NCBI RefSeq assembly: GCF_012932915.1
Contig: NZ_VCQU01000001.1
Location: 620,001-684,000 of the forward strand
Direction of reading: 5' to 3'
Origin: Antrihabitans stalactiti
GTDB lineage: Bacteria > Actinomycetota > Actinomycetes > Mycobacteriales > Mycobacteriaceae
DNA: 64,000 nucleotides
The translations under genes were made by a program, and so were the position numbers. The notes under the pieces were generated by a model, which was not told the DNA's origin, searched no databases, and worked only from the letters and a program-made list of their open reading frames with translations. How positions within the stretch are numbered: the stretch's first letter is position 1; every line of letters begins with the position of its first letter. Shown here in pieces: positions 17,688-27,713 of this stretch.

Positions 17688-18956
17688 GTGTACCGTTCCC
17701 GAGTGTTCTTAGGACAGCTCGAGCCGCGGACTGCGCGCACGACCGCCGACGCGATCAGATACGCGATGTGGCCCCTCGCCATCATGACCGTGCTGCATCG
17801 GGTGCTGGTCAAGGCCGTCAGCGGCTACATCACCGACGATTTCAAGCCGGTGTACGAGGCCGCCCTCGCCTTTCTCAATCGGCGCGAGGTCTACAACGCG
17901 AACTTCGATTCCGTCGACCCGCACTACCTGTATCCGCCGAGCGGAACACTGCTGATCTCGCCGATCGCGATCATCGATCCTGAGAAATCGCGCTGGATCT
18001 TCATCTCGGTCAACGCGGCAGCAGTGATACTTGCCGGATATTTGCTGCTAAAGCTGTTCGACCTGGGTATCAAGTCCGTCGCCGCACCGATCCTGCTGTT
18101 CGGAATGTTCTCGTCAGAGACGGTCACCAACACGTTGATCTTCACCAACATCAACGGTGTCGTGCTGCTCGCCGAAGTCGTGTTCATCATGTTGCTGCTG
18201 CGGCGAAAAGATCTGTGGGCAGGTGCGGCGATGGGTCTGACCATCGCGGTCAAACCCATTCTCATTCCGTTGCTGTTGCTTCCGTTCGTTCGCGGCCAAT
18301 GGAAAGTCTTCGTGACCGCATTCGGCATTCCGCTGATTCTGACCGCCATCGCGTGGCCGCTTTCGGTGGATCCGATGAACTTCTTCAAGCGCACCGGGCC
18401 CTATATTCTCGAAACTCGCGACTACTTCAACAGCTCGATCAGCGGCAACGGCGAGTATTACGGTCTGCCGCCGTGGCTGACCTGGGGCCTTCGCTTGCTG
18501 TTCGGCGCGATGGTTCTGATCTCGCTGTGGATCCTGTACCGCTATTACCGCACCGACGAACTGTTCTTCGTCACGACGACGTCCGGGCTGGTCCTGACCG
18601 CCTCGTTCCTGCTGCCCTCGCTCGGCCAGATGTACTACTCGATGATGCTGTTCCCGTTCCTCATGACGGTCGTGCTGAAGAATTCGGTGTTGCGTAACTG
18701 GCCTGCCTGGTTCGCGATCTACGCCTTCATGTCCTACGACGGCTGGCTCTCGACTCGCTTTCCTGCCGAAGGCAGGCTCGCCGAATACATGCGGACCACG
18801 TTGGGTTGGAGTCTGCTGATCATCGTGATCTTCTCGGTCCTGGGCGATCGATACCTTGCGGCTCGGCGCGAAGGCCGCCTCGACGTGTCGCTCGACCCGG
18901 TCGAGCCAGCTCCAGCGCCGGCCAGTGTCACAGAGTTGTCAGACTCTCTTCGCTGA
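17688..18956 (+). CDS. aftC: Arabinofuranosyltransferase AftC (GT-C fold, GT87 family)
   Basis: The 422-residue protein has about ten membrane helices and the acidic motif DDFKPVYEA in the first extracytoplasmic loop, expected for decaprenyl-phosphoarabinose-using GT-C enzymes. AftC adds alpha-1,3 branches to arabinan in arabinogalactan and lipoarabinomannan of mycolic-acid bacteria. It starts with GTG 33 bp after the hydrolase gene, in the same order as Rv2672-Rv2673-Rv2674. Its presence is a good sign that the host has an arabinogalactan cell wall. Confidence 0.88.
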   Translation: MYRSRVFLGQLEPRTARTTADAIRYAMWPLAIMTVLHRVLVKAVSGYITDDFKPVYEAALAFLNRREVYNANFDSVDPHYLYPPSGTLLISPIAIIDPEKSRWIFISVNAAAVILAGYLLLKLFDLGIKSVAAPILLFGMFSSETVTNTLIFTNINGVVLLAEVVFIMLLLRRKDLWAGAAMGLTIAVKPILIPLLLLPFVRGQWKVFVTAFGIPLILTAIAWPLSVDPMNFFKRTGPYILETRDYFNSSISGNGEYYGLPPWLTWGLRLLFGAMVLISLWILYRYYRTDELFFVTTTSGLVLTASFLLPSLGQMYYSMMLFPFLMTVVLKNSVLRNWPAWFAIYAFMSYDGWLSTRFPAEGRLAEYMRTTLGWSLLIIVIFSVLGDRYLAARREGRLDVSLDPVEPAPAPASVTELSDSLR

Positions 18957-18975
18957 AACCTATTAGCGTGGAGGC

Positions 18976-19398
18976 ATGAGTTCAACCGAATCGAAGCCTC
19001 CCGTCCAGCTGAGTGACGATGAGTGGCGCGTGCGCCTGACACCAGCGGAATTCAAGGTTCTCCGCCTGGCTGGCACCGAGCGCGCATTCACCGGCGAATA
19101 CACCGATACCAAGACCGAAGGCGTCTACGAGTGCCGCGCCTGCGGAGCCGAATTGTTCCGCAGCACCGAGAAGTTCGACTCGCACTGCGGCTGGCCGTCG
19201 TTCTTCGACCCTAAGGATTCCGACGCCGTCATCCTGCGGGAGGACCGGTCGCTGTTTCAGCGCCGCGTCGAAGTGTTGTGCGCGAACTGCCACAGCCACC
19301 TCGGCCACGTCTTCGAAGGCGAGGGCTACAACAACCCGACCGACAAGCGGTACTGCATCAACAGCATTTCGTTGCGTTTGAAGCCGGCCGAAGGCTAG
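18976..19398 (+). CDS. msrB: Peptide-methionine (R)-S-oxide reductase MsrB
   Basis: The 140-residue enzyme has every expected residue: structural zinc cysteines C53/C56 and C102/C105, the HCGWPSFF segment (70-77), and the catalytic Cys127 in RYCINS. It repairs the R form of methionine sulfoxide in proteins with thioredoxin as reductant. It lies 19 bp after aftC, as in M. tuberculosis (Rv2674). A hairpin follows at 19414. Confidence 0.95.
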   Translation: MSSTESKPPVQLSDDEWRVRLTPAEFKVLRLAGTERAFTGEYTDTKTEGVYECRACGAELFRSTEKFDSHCGWPSFFDPKDSDAVILREDRSLFQRRVEVLCANCHSHLGHVFEGEGYNNPTDKRYCINSISLRLKPAEG

Positions 19399-19413
19399 GC
19401 GGCTGCGCCGCCC

Positions 19414-19453
19414 GTGCGTGAGTTTGGCCTCCGGAGGGGCCAAACTCACGCAC
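19414..19453. terminator. Strong hairpin after msrB
   Basis: Arms GTGCGTGAGTTTGGCC and GGCCAAACTCACGCAC flank a TCCGGAGG loop. It ends the aftC-msrB unit before the NadR-like gene. Its outer GTGAGT/ACTCAC parts resemble the dispersed 46-bp element, but the core differs. It also shows that the open frame from 19418 cannot be the real start of the next gene. Confidence 0.75.
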
Positions 19454-19483
19454 AGTTGCCGAGGGCGCAGCTATGGTCGGCAA

Positions 19484-20302
19484 GTGTTCCGCCACGGGGT
19501 CATCATCGGCAAGTTCTATCCGCCGCACGCCGGTCACCACTATCTGATCCTCGAGGCGGCGGCCGCAGCGGAGAATGTCACCGTCGTGGTGATGGCGTCG
19601 GTGACCGAATCGGTGTCGTTGGCCGATCGGATCACGTGGCTGCGCGCTGAGCACGAAGGCGTGCCGGGAGTCGCCATCAGCGGAATCACCTGCGACGCAC
19701 CATTCGACCTCACTTCCCGCACCGTGTGGGCCGCGCAGACGGCATGTATGAAAGCTGCGGTCCGCGTGGTCAACACCGAACCTGTGGACGCGGTGTTCAC
19801 CAGCGAGGCCTACGGCGACGAATTGGCCGGCTGGTTCGGCGCCAAGCACGTCTCGGTCGACCCGGACCGCGGGCATGTCCCGATATCGGCGAGTGCCTGT
19901 CGAGACGATCTGGCTGGCATGTGGTCGCAGTTGAGCGAACCGGTCCGGATTGGGTTGGTCACGCAGATCGTCGTCGTCGGCACGGGCGCCGCTGATATGA
20001 GTCGCCAACTGACCGAGCATTATCGCGGCCGCGGCGGAATTTGGGCCAAGACCGACGACACGCCAAGTTCACCGGTCCTCATCCGGGACGTCGATCCATA
20101 CCAGCACCGACCCCCCGGCTCGGAATATCTCGTTCTCGATGAAGACGACGAGTCCACCACCAGGTTGGTCGACGCACTCACCGCCGCAGGTCAATCCTGG
20201 ATTCTGTTGACCGGCACGCCAGCGGAACGACTCGACCTCGCGGTCCGGGTGTCGGACAAGGCGATCGCGTACCGCGCGAAATTCGGTCCGCGCGGCAACT
20301 GA
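19484..20302 (+). CDS. NadR-like nucleotidyltransferase with a degenerate kinase half
   Basis: From GTG 19484 the protein has 272 residues. Residues 1-150 form an HIGH-superfamily nucleotidyltransferase: GKFYPPHAGHH carries the HxGH motif, and ISASACRDDLAGMW fits the ISxxxxR motif of NMN adenylyltransferases. Residues 160-272 occupy the place of the ribosylnicotinamide kinase of NadR, but the P-loop position reads VVVGTGAADMSRQL, without the GxxxxGKS/T lysine. Expected role is NAD salvage (NMN to NAD); kinase activity is doubtful. No DNA-binding domain is present. Confidence 0.75.
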   Translation: MFRHGVIIGKFYPPHAGHHYLILEAAAAAENVTVVVMASVTESVSLADRITWLRAEHEGVPGVAISGITCDAPFDLTSRTVWAAQTACMKAAVRVVNTEPVDAVFTSEAYGDELAGWFGAKHVSVDPDRGHVPISASACRDDLAGMWSQLSEPVRIGLVTQIVVVGTGAADMSRQLTEHYRGRGGIWAKTDDTPSSPVLIRDVDPYQHRPPGSEYLVLDEDDESTTRLVDALTAAGQSWILLTGTPAERLDLAVRVSDKAIAYRAKFGPRGN

Positions 20303-20348
20303 CTCGTGAGTCTTTTTGGAGTCCATAGACTCCTAAAGGACTCACGAG
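20303..20348. repeat. Dispersed hairpin element, copy 2 (convergent gene end)
   Basis: This copy runs CTCGTGAGTC, TTTTT, GGAGTCC, then ATA, and returns through GACTCC, TAAAG, GACTCACGAG. It starts directly after the stop of the NadR-like gene and lies 10 bp from the end of hemQ on the other strand. Two bases in the right arm differ from the consensus, so the stem is slightly imperfect. Confidence 0.85.
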
Positions 20349-20357
20349 GATTGGGTG

Positions 20358-21053
20358 CTACGGGAGTGCGGCGATCAGCTTGTCGACGTCGACGCGCGGA
20401 CCGGTGAAGAACGGAATCTCTTCGCGCACATGCAGTCTCGCCTCGGTGGCACGGAGATCACGCATCAAGTCGACGATGCGGTGCAGCTCAGGAGCCTCGA
20501 ACGCCAGGATCCACTCGTAATCGCCCAGCGCGAACGAACTGACGGTGTTGGCACGAACATCGGGGTAGGTGCGCGCAGCTTTGCCGTGGTCGGCGAGCAT
20601 CTTGCGGCGCTCCTCATCGGGCAGCAGGTACCACTCGTAGGACCGGACGAAGGGGTAGACGCAGATGTAGTTACCCGCCTCCTCCCCCGCGAGGAACGCC
20701 GGGACGTGGCTCTTGTTGAACTCTGCGGGCCGATGGATCGCGACGTTGCTCCATACCGGCGCGCTGGCTTTACCCAACGCTGTCGTGCGGCGGAAATCGG
20801 AGTACGCGGTCTGAAGGTCTTCGACGTGCTCAGCGTGGGTCCACAACATGAAGTCGGCATCGGCGCGCAAACCCGCGACGTCGTAGATCCCCCGGACCAC
20901 AACGCCTTTGTCCTCGAGTCCTTCGAAGAAGATCCGCGCTTCTTTGATCGCAGCTTCACGGTCGTCGCCGAGAACGCCCGGCTGAACTTGGAATACCGAG
21001 AACATCAGGTAGCGGATCGTCGAATTCAATGCTTGGTAATCGAGGCGTGCCAT
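20358..21053 (-). CDS. hemQ: Coproheme decarboxylase HemQ/ChdC (chlorite-dismutase family)
   Basis: The 231-residue protein is an actinobacterial ChdC. The proximal heme ligand is probably His156 ([17 protein letters not shown]) and the catalytic tyrosine Tyr133 ([13 protein letters not shown]). It removes two propionates from coproheme with peroxide to make heme b, the last step of the coproporphyrin-dependent pathway. It lies 4 bp downstream of hemY and forms one operon with hemE-hemY-hemQ, as in Rv2678c-Rv2676c. Confidence 0.95.
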   Translation of the reverse strand: MARLDYQALNSTIRYLMFSVFQVQPGVLGDDREAAIKEARIFFEGLEDKGVVVRGIYDVAGLRADADFMLWTHAEHVEDLQTAYSDFRRTTALGKASAPVWSNVAIHRPAEFNKSHVPAFLAGEEAGNYICVYPFVRSYEWYLLPDEERRKMLADHGKAARTYPDVRANTVSSFALGDYEWILAFEAPELHRIVDLMRDLRATEARLHVREEIPFFTGPRVDVDKLIAALP

Positions 21054-21057
21054 AGCT

Positions 21058-22398
21058 CTATCGTGCCACTAGCCTCGTGGCCGCCGCCGCGCCGGAGGCC
21101 ACACAGGCCGGCACTCCCACACCGTGCAGGAACGCGCCCGCGATCTCGATGCCGTCGAGCTCCGCGATGCCTGCCTCGACCGCGGCGACACGGTCGAGAT
21201 GCCCCGGACCGTACTGCGGCAGGCCGTCGGGCCAATGCTGGACGAGCGCGTCGACCGGTTCGGCCAGTACTCCGGAGACCACCGCGAAGTCCTCGCGTGC
21301 CGCGCCGATCAGTTCCGCATCGGACCAGGCGCTGACCGGATCGCCGAACCGGCCGAACGACGCGCGGACCAACTTCACCTCGCGCTCGGCGAGATGCGGC
21401 CATTTTCGGCTGGACAACGTGAATGCTTTGGCCCGCAACGGCTCTCCGGTGGCGACCAGAATCCCGGACCGCTGGGGTAGCTCGACGCCGGCAGGAAATG
21501 CGAGCGCGACGAGCGCCGATGATGCGAGTGGGACCTCACGCAGGGCTTGCGCGGCGGCGTGGTTGAGCCCGGAGAGCAACTCGGCCGCCCAGCGGGCAGG
21601 CAGTGCCAACACCACGCCGTCGACGGGGCCGATCCCGCCGATCGCCCACTGACCGCCTGGCACGCGAGTGATCGTCTGTACTCGCGTTCCCACTCGGACG
21701 TCTGCTGCGGACTCGCGGACCAGCGCGTCGAGCAGCACGCCGTACCCGTCACGAATCCCGCCGAACACCGGTGCCGTGGACGGCGGCGGCAACGCCCGCC
21801 GGACCGCCTCGGTCAGGCTAGGGGCGCCGTCGTCCAATGCTGTTGCGAGCGTGGGCAATGCGCCTCGCACGCCGATCGTCCGGGATGACCCCGAGTAGAC
21901 GCCGCCGAGCAACGGGTCCACCGACCGCTGGACCACCTGCTCGCCGAACCGTGCCGCGACGAGCTCTTCGACGGTGCAGTCGGACGTGCGGTCCCAGGCG
22001 AACTGGGTGGTGGGTTCGGCTTCGATCTTGGCCAGAGTTTCGCCGTCCACCAGCCGGTCCAGGTACTCCGGACCTGCCGGGATGCCCATCAATGTGCCTG
22101 GCGGCAGCGGTCGGGCATCTCCGTCCGCCCAGATCACCGGCCGTAGCCCCGACGGGTGCACCAGCTGATCTGCCAACCCCAACTCACGCAGCAGAGCGGG
22201 CACCTCGGGGCGACGTCCGACGAACGCCTCGGCACCGATGTCGATGTCGTCTCCCGCGAGCGAAACGGTCCGTAGTTTGCCGCCGACGCGGTCCGACGCC
22301 TCAGCGATCACGATTTCCGCGTCAGGACCGAGCGATTGGCGCAGCTTGTATGCCGCGACAAGGCCAGAAATCCCCCCGCCTACGACAGCGAACCTCAC
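21058..22398 (-). CDS. hemY: Coproporphyrinogen III oxidase / protoporphyrinogen oxidase HemY (CgoX)
   Basis: The 446-residue flavoprotein starts with the FAD dinucleotide fold [16 protein letters not shown] and carries [10 protein letters not shown], typical of HemY. In Gram-positive bacteria it oxidises coproporphyrinogen III to coproporphyrin III, upstream of ferrochelatase and HemQ. Its ATG overlaps the hemE stop in ATGA, so translation is coupled. The ferrochelatase gene is not in this window. Confidence 0.93.
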   Translation of the reverse strand: MRFAVVGGGISGLVAAYKLRQSLGPDAEIVIAEASDRVGGKLRTVSLAGDDIDIGAEAFVGRRPEVPALLRELGLADQLVHPSGLRPVIWADGDARPLPPGTLMGIPAGPEYLDRLVDGETLAKIEAEPTTQFAWDRTSDCTVEELVAARFGEQVVQRSVDPLLGGVYSGSSRTIGVRGALPTLATALDDGAPSLTEAVRRALPPPSTAPVFGGIRDGYGVLLDALVRESAADVRVGTRVQTITRVPGGQWAIGGIGPVDGVVLALPARWAAELLSGLNHAAAQALREVPLASSALVALAFPAGVELPQRSGILVATGEPLRAKAFTLSSRKWPHLAEREVKLVRASFGRFGDPVSAWSDAELIGAAREDFAVVSGVLAEPVDALVQHWPDGLPQYGPGHLDRVAAVEAGIAELDGIEIAGAFLHGVGVPACVASGAAAATRLVAR

Positions 22399-23459
22399 AG
22401 CGAGTGCACCAGCTCCACCACAGCGGTCAGGACGCCCGGATCGGTGGCAGGCAGCACGCCGTGACCGAGGTTGAAGATGTGTCCGGCCGAGCCGAGCTCG
22501 ATGGCACGGTCGCCTTCGGCGACGATTCTGCGCACTTCCGACTCGACCGCCGCCGGCCCTGAGAACAGGACGGCGGGATCGAGATTGCCCTGCAACGCTT
22601 TACCGGGTCCGACGCGTCCGGCGGCGACGTCGAGTGGGATCCGCCAGTCGACCCCGACCACGTCTGCGCCTGCCTCCCCCATTGCCCCGAGCAGTTCGCC
22701 AGTCCCGACGCCGAAATGGATCCGCGGGACGCCTGCGTTCGCGAGTTCGGCGAAGACCCGCTCGCTGTGCGGCAGAACGTGCGCGCGGTACTGCGCGAGC
22801 GACAACGAGCCCGCCCAGGAATCGAACAGCTGAATCGCGTCGACACCGGCCCGGACCTGCGCCTGCAGGAACGCGATGGTGATGTCGGTCAGCGCTCCGA
22901 GCAGCGCGTTCCACGTCGTCGGATCGCCGTGCATGAGCGCTTTGGTGCGTTCGAGGTTGCGGCTCGGCCCACCCTCGACGAGGTAGGACGCGAGCGTGAA
23001 CGGTGCACCTGCGAAGCCGATCAGCGGGGTATCCCCCAGCTCGGCAGTCAGCAGCGTGATCGCATCGGTGACCGCACCGACTTCTTCCGGGAGCAACCGG
23101 GGCAACGCGGCCACATCCGAGGTGGTCCGGACGGGATTGGCCACGACCGGTCCGACGCCTGCGACGATATCGAGGTCGATGCCTGCGGCCTTGAGCGGAA
23201 CGACGATGTCGGAGAACAAGATCGCAGCGTCGACTTTGTGCCGTCGAATCGGCTGCATCGTGATCTCACACACCAGCTCGGGGTTGAAGCACGATTCGAG
23301 CATGCCCACGTCGGACCTGATCGCTCGATACTCGGGCAACGACCGCCCGGCTTGGCGCATGAACCACACCGGTCGATGGCTGGGAGTTTGCCCTGTAGCG
23401 GCGGCGAGGAACGGCGCGTTGCTCAGCAGTCTGCGGGTCGGAATGCTCATCGGTGCCAT
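22395..23459 (-). CDS. hemE: Uroporphyrinogen decarboxylase HemE
   Basis: The 354-residue length is normal for HemE. The conserved substrate-site stretch [16 protein letters not shown] is near residues 30-45, and [13 protein letters not shown] and [18 protein letters not shown] are also present. It makes coproporphyrinogen III from uroporphyrinogen III. The start is ATG 23459 (or ATG 23450); the longer open frame would run into the DUF3000 gene. It is the first gene of the heme operon and is divergent from the DUF3000 gene, with 61 bp between. Confidence 0.94.
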   Translation of the reverse strand: MAPMSIPTRRLLSNAPFLAAATGQTPSHRPVWFMRQAGRSLPEYRAIRSDVGMLESCFNPELVCEITMQPIRRHKVDAAILFSDIVVPLKAAGIDLDIVAGVGPVVANPVRTTSDVAALPRLLPEEVGAVTDAITLLTAELGDTPLIGFAGAPFTLASYLVEGGPSRNLERTKALMHGDPTTWNALLGALTDITIAFLQAQVRAGVDAIQLFDSWAGSLSLAQYRAHVLPHSERVFAELANAGVPRIHFGVGTGELLGAMGEAGADVVGVDWRIPLDVAAGRVGPGKALQGNLDPAVLFSGPAAVESEVRRIVAEGDRAIELGSAGHIFNLGHGVLPATDPGVLTAVVELVHSL

Positions 23460-23520
23460 GCTCTCACGAATCGGCGCGCCTACCTGCGCGGGCTGGCGAG
23501 TGAGACTACCGTTCGAGATT

Positions 23521-24096
23521 GTGACGACGTCTGCCGCCGAACCGGCTCCGTTTCGCGCCGCAATCGACGCGATGCTTTCGGCGACGGTGCACCCCAGCAT
23601 CGAGCTGGGACCCATCCGGCCGCCGCAGCGCCTTGCGCCGTATTCCTATGCGATCGGCGCCGAGGTGAAGCACCCGGACAGCGACAGCATTCCTGAACAA
23701 TCCGAAGGCGACGCCTTCGGCAGACTGATCCTGCTGTACGACCCCAACGGTGACGAAGCTTGGAACGGCACTCTCCGCTTGGTCGCCTATATCCAAGCCG
23801 ACCTCGACGCCGCTCTTGCCGCCGACCCGCTCCTCCCCGAGGTTGCTTGGAGCTGGCTCGTCGATGCGCTCGAGTCACGCAGCGAACCCCTCAACGCCCT
23901 CGGCGGCACGGTGACCGCGACCAGTTCGGTCCGCTACGGCGACATCGCCGGACCGCCCCGCGCCCACCAACTGGAACTGCGCGCATCGTGGACCGCCGTC
24001 AACGCTGCCCTCGCACCACACGTCGAGGCCTTCGGCGAGGTGCTCGCGTACGCGGCCGGACTTCCCCCTGCCGGAATCACCGAGCTTCGCGCCTAA
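23521..24096 (+). CDS. DUF3000 family protein
   Basis: The 191-residue soluble protein (GTG start) matches Rv2680 in position next to hemE and in its pattern, with [20 protein letters not shown] and [10 protein letters not shown]. The function is not known. The first 100 bases of the longer open frame overlap hemE and are not used. It is probably transcribed from the short hemE divergent promoter region. Confidence 0.8.
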   Translation: MTTSAAEPAPFRAAIDAMLSATVHPSIELGPIRPPQRLAPYSYAIGAEVKHPDSDSIPEQSEGDAFGRLILLYDPNGDEAWNGTLRLVAYIQADLDAALAADPLLPEVAWSWLVDALESRSEPLNALGGTVTATSSVRYGDIAGPPRAHQLELRASWTAVNAALAPHVEAFGEVLAYAAGLPPAGITELRA

Positions 24097-24132
24097 CGTC
24101 CCAAACTGACTAATTGGGGATATCGTGCGGCG

Positions 24133-24954
24133 ATGAGCCTCGCACTGGTCAGCGCGCTAGCCTCAGCCCTCTGCTACGGCATCGCGAGCGTTCTGCAATC
24201 GATCGGCGCCCGCAAGACGGAGGCATCGGCCACCGTCGACCCTCGCCTCATGATTCGCCTCGCACAGTCACTGCCGTACGTCATCGGAGTGGCGTTCGAC
24301 GTCCTCGGTTTCCTGGTCTCGCTGGTCGCACTAAGGGACCTGCCGTTGTTCGTCGTTCAGGCAATCGTCTCGTCGTATCTCGCGGTTGTGGCCGTCCTTG
24401 CGGTGTCGTTCCTGCATGCACGCCTCGGCCGGACCGAGTGGCTCGCGATCGGCGTAGTCGTCCTCGGATTGATCTTGCTTGCCTTCTCGGCCGGACCAGA
24501 AGGCCCTGCGACCCTGGCGACGCCTGGTCGGTGGGCTCTCCTCGCGTTCGGAGTGCTCCTCGCGATCGTGGCGTGGGCAATCGGAAGCGTCAGCGGACGA
24601 GTCGGCGCGCTGCTGATCGGTGCTCTGGCAGGGCTTGGATTCGGCTTGGTCGGGGTCGCCACACGCGTGCTGCGAGACCCCATCACCGTATCCGGACTAC
24701 TCACCGATCCCGCGGCCTACGCCGTGGCCCTCGGTGGCCTGCTCGGCATGTTGCTGTTCGCCACCGCATTGCAACGCGGGGCGGTCACCACTGCGACCGC
24801 TGCGACCGTCGCCGGCCAGACCTTCGCCCCGGCCTTGGTCGGAGTGCTGGTGCTCGGTGACCACACCCGGCCAGGTCTGGGCATCGTCGGTCTCGTCGGC
24901 TTCGCCCTCGCAGTGGCTGGCGCGATCACGCTCGGCAGGTACGGCGAGCTTTAG
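24133..24954 (+). CDS. DMT/EamA-like multi-span membrane transporter
   Basis: The 273-residue protein has about nine or ten hydrophobic segments and an internal two-fold pattern typical of drug/metabolite transporters. It starts ALCYGIASVLQSIGARK and ends with PALVGVLVLGDHTRPGLG and a final helix. The substrate is unknown. Its stop lies 4 bp from the convergent serine hydrolase stop. This is the first gene of a block that interrupts the Rv2680-Rv2681 order. Confidence 0.78.
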   Translation: MSLALVSALASALCYGIASVLQSIGARKTEASATVDPRLMIRLAQSLPYVIGVAFDVLGFLVSLVALRDLPLFVVQAIVSSYLAVVAVLAVSFLHARLGRTEWLAIGVVVLGLILLAFSAGPEGPATLATPGRWALLAFGVLLAIVAWAIGSVSGRVGALLIGALAGLGFGLVGVATRVLRDPITVSGLLTDPAAYAVALGGLLGMLLFATALQRGAVTTATAATVAGQTFAPALVGVLVLGDHTRPGLGIVGLVGFALAVAGAITLGRYGEL

Positions 24955-24958
24955 ACCT

Positions 24959-26467
24959 TTAGACGCAGGCAGGGGACGGGGTTGCCTGTGCACTTGTGAT
25001 GTAGCACGCCCAGCCCTGCGAGATCTTCCATTCCCCGTCGTCCGCGACGAAGCCGATGACCGACGGAGTCTTGTGACCGTCTGCGAGCGCCACCGTCACC
25101 GTGGCAGCGAGCCTGCCACCGCCGAGGTCGGTCACGCGATCCACCTGAACGGTCTGCTGCGCGTCGGCGAATGCGTTGGCCACCTGGGTGATCAGCTCGG
25201 GATCCTTCTCGTCACCCTTGACTCGCAAGGTCTTCGTCCGTGCGGCGATGGTCGGGTCCAGCGCTTCCTGTAGGTCGGCGTTGAGCGAGACGGCATCAGG
25301 GGTGGGCGGTGACGTCACCGAATCGCCCTCGCGCGGCATCGAATCTGCATACAGCTCCTCGGCGATCGCCCGAAAGATCGAGTCGGCGCCTTCGGGCAAC
25401 GTCAGTCCGGGGTCGTACCGATTGACCGCGACGGCGATCGTGGCGTCGTGCTCGGGCAGGTAGTAGACCGCGGTGCTGTATCCGAGAACGTCTCCGCCGT
25501 GGCCGAGCCAGCCCGACATGTCGAACAGTCCCAGTCCGTAGTCGGCGCCCTCGCCCAACGAGGTGAACTGCGTTCTGGCTGCGTGCGTCTCGGGCTTCAA
25601 CAGCGTGCCGGTCGCGAGTAGCTTTCCATATTTCAGGAGGTCACCGACGGTGGAGATGGCTGCGCCCGCTGCCGTGAACTCCGAGGGTGGCGTCGACGCC
25701 GTGACGTCGGTCTGCACGTCGTAGACGTACTTGTACCCGTGGCTGGCCGGAGCGGGCACAGCGGAACCTGCTGGATACGACGAGTTCTTCAGTCCGAGAT
25801 CCGCCATCAGGTCGTTGATGACGTCGCGCGCTGGTGTGCCGGTCACCTTCTCGATGACCAGGCCGAGCAAGTAATACTCGGCGTTGTTGTAGACCGTCGC
25901 TTTGTCGGGAGCAGTCGCCTTGTCGGGGTGCGCGCGAATGATGCGCAGCCCGTCCGTGGCCTTCCAACCGGGCGTTTGTGGGTCGGCGAAATAGTGTTCG
26001 GCAAACTCCGGATCGCTGGTGTAGTCGTAGACGCCGCCCCGCATGCCTAGCAGATTCCGCAGCGTGATGGCGTCGCCGTTCGGCACCCCGTCGACGAACT
26101 TGCTCAACGAGTCGTCGAGAGTGAGCTTGCCCTCGTCCGCTAGCCGAAGCACCGCAGTTGCGGTGAAAGTCTTTGTGATACTGCCGATTCGGAAGTGATC
26201 GTCGACTGCGGACGCTCGTCCGGTCTCGACGTCGGCGGTGCCGTAGGCGTGGATGTAACTGCCGCGCTCGGGATCCGACACGGCGACGACCGCGCCCGGA
26301 ATCAGGAACGCATCCAGCCGGGCCTGCACGATCGTGTCGATCTTCGCCGCGAGGTCGGTGCGCAATTGCGGCTCGGTCGCAGTGCCGTGGACAGTCGCGC
26401 ACGACGCAACCAGCGCAGCCAGGAGCACGATGAGCGCCGTTCGATGGCGCCGAATGTTCTCGATCAC
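24959..26467 (-). CDS. Lipoprotein serine hydrolase, beta-lactamase/PBP4* family
   Basis: The 502-residue protein has a lipoprotein signal (LVASC, Cys near 23) and a beta-lactamase fold with SITK as the SxxK nucleophile motif (about residue 96), YNN as the YxN motif, and HGG in place of KTG near residue 320. These suit an esterase or D-aminopeptidase-type enzyme rather than a true beta-lactamase. The last 110 residues (after ALDPTIAARTKTL) form a separate domain that looks like a SnoaL/lumazine-binding-type add-on. It acts outside the membrane. The substrate is unknown. Confidence 0.83.
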   Translation of the reverse strand: MIENIRRHRTALIVLLAALVASCATVHGTATEPQLRTDLAAKIDTIVQARLDAFLIPGAVVAVSDPERGSYIHAYGTADVETGRASAVDDHFRIGSITKTFTATAVLRLADEGKLTLDDSLSKFVDGVPNGDAITLRNLLGMRGGVYDYTSDPEFAEHYFADPQTPGWKATDGLRIIRAHPDKATAPDKATVYNNAEYYLLGLVIEKVTGTPARDVINDLMADLGLKNSSYPAGSAVPAPASHGYKYVYDVQTDVTASTPPSEFTAAGAAISTVGDLLKYGKLLATGTLLKPETHAARTQFTSLGEGADYGLGLFDMSGWLGHGGDVLGYSTAVYYLPEHDATIAVAVNRYDPGLTLPEGADSIFRAIAEELYADSMPREGDSVTSPPTPDAVSLNADLQEALDPTIAARTKTLRVKGDEKDPELITQVANAFADAQQTVQVDRVTDLGGGRLAATVTVALADGHKTPSVIGFVADDGEWKISQGWACYITSAQATPSPACV

Positions 26468-26693
26468 CTATACGCAAACGCATCGGCGTCCGGCGGCGTT
26501 CACATGCCGTCGGGTTTGTTATCCAACGTAGATGTAAGAACAATCCGACAATTCAATCGTACGTCCAGTTCGTTTATGCCCCACAAATCGGGGATTCCAG
26601 TCCGGCGCAATTTAGGGGTAACGCAGGCGGCGTTTCGCTGGATACCAATAACAAATCGGAATACCCTCGCCGAGACTCGGAATTGTTTCGCCA

Positions 26694-27713
26694 ATGAGGG
26701 AAGAACGGGAACGAGTGATCAGCGTGGTTCGTGTGGTCAGCGCTCGGGCGCAGCGCAGTATCGGAGTCTGGCTGCGAGAGTGTCCAGCGGTGGCAACTCC
26801 GTCGCTGATGGCGAAGACCACGGGCGGACTATTCCTGGCTGGAGGTTCGCTGGCCACGGTGGTCACCGCGCAGATGCCTGCAGGCTCGTCCGGTGTCGTG
26901 GTGATGTGCACGGCAGCGCTCATCGGGGTCTGCGTCGGAGCCGTCTTATTGGTGTACGGCGAGCGGCTTCGGCCGTGCTCGTATCAATTTTTCATCGTCA
27001 TCGCGACGACGTTGATAACGGTCGCCATTTATTCGGCGCCCAGCGATACCGCGGCGCTCGCGATTGCGAGTTTCTACATTTTGGTCGCATGCGACGCATT
27101 CGCGTTCTTCGGTTGGTTCGCGGCTACCGCGCAGGTTGCATTTGCCATCGCGAGTTGCATTTGGGTCCTGACCACACACGGTGTGCCGTGGTGGTCCGGT
27201 CTGGCAATCGGAGGTGCAGCCACGGCCGTGAGCGTGTTGATCGGCATCTTGGGCCGGCTGGCGACCGAGGGCGAGGTCGACACGTTGACCGGACTGCCAA
27301 ACCGTCGTGGACTCGATCGCGCACTGAACCTCGAACTTGCTCATGGCGCACGGCCGACCGTGGTGCTCATCGACATCGACGACTTCACCTCGTACAACGA
27401 TCGTTTCGGCGACGCGGCAGGCGACGCAGTATTGCGAGATATCGCCGACACGTGGTCGACGATCTTGGGCGCGAATCGATTCCTGTCCCGGTCCGGGGGC
27501 GACGAATTCACCGTGATGGCCGGTGATGCGACAGAAACCGAGGCCACCGAGCTTGCCGCCCGGCTGCGACTGCACAGTCCGCTGGGACTATCGGCAGGTA
27601 TCGCGACGTGGCAGCCCGGCGATTCGGCGTCGATGCTCGTCTACCGCGCGGATGTCGGGCTGTATCACGCGAAGTTGGCCGGCCGTAACTGTTCTGTCGT
27701 CGAGCCCGCATAG
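26694..27713 (+). CDS. Second membrane-bound GGDEF diguanylate cyclase
   Basis: The 339-residue protein has six or so membrane helices (residues 40-195) and a GGDEF domain (200-335) with SRSGGDEF and the metal/substrate segment LIDIDDFTSYNDRFGDAAGD. The catalytic loop is intact. No RxxD inhibitory site stands before it. The last 49 bp overlap, tail to tail, the LipC-like esterase gene. The preceding 226 bp are noticeably AT-richer than the genes and probably hold its promoter, but I could not fix a specific site. Confidence 0.87.
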   Translation: MREERERVISVVRVVSARAQRSIGVWLRECPAVATPSLMAKTTGGLFLAGGSLATVVTAQMPAGSSGVVVMCTAALIGVCVGAVLLVYGERLRPCSYQFFIVIATTLITVAIYSAPSDTAALAIASFYILVACDAFAFFGWFAATAQVAFAIASCIWVLTTHGVPWWSGLAIGGAATAVSVLIGILGRLATEGEVDTLTGLPNRRGLDRALNLELAHGARPTVVLIDIDDFTSYNDRFGDAAGDAVLRDIADTWSTILGANRFLSRSGGDEFTVMAGDATETEATELAARLRLHSPLGLSAGIATWQPGDSASMLVYRADVGLYHAKLAGRNCSVVEPA

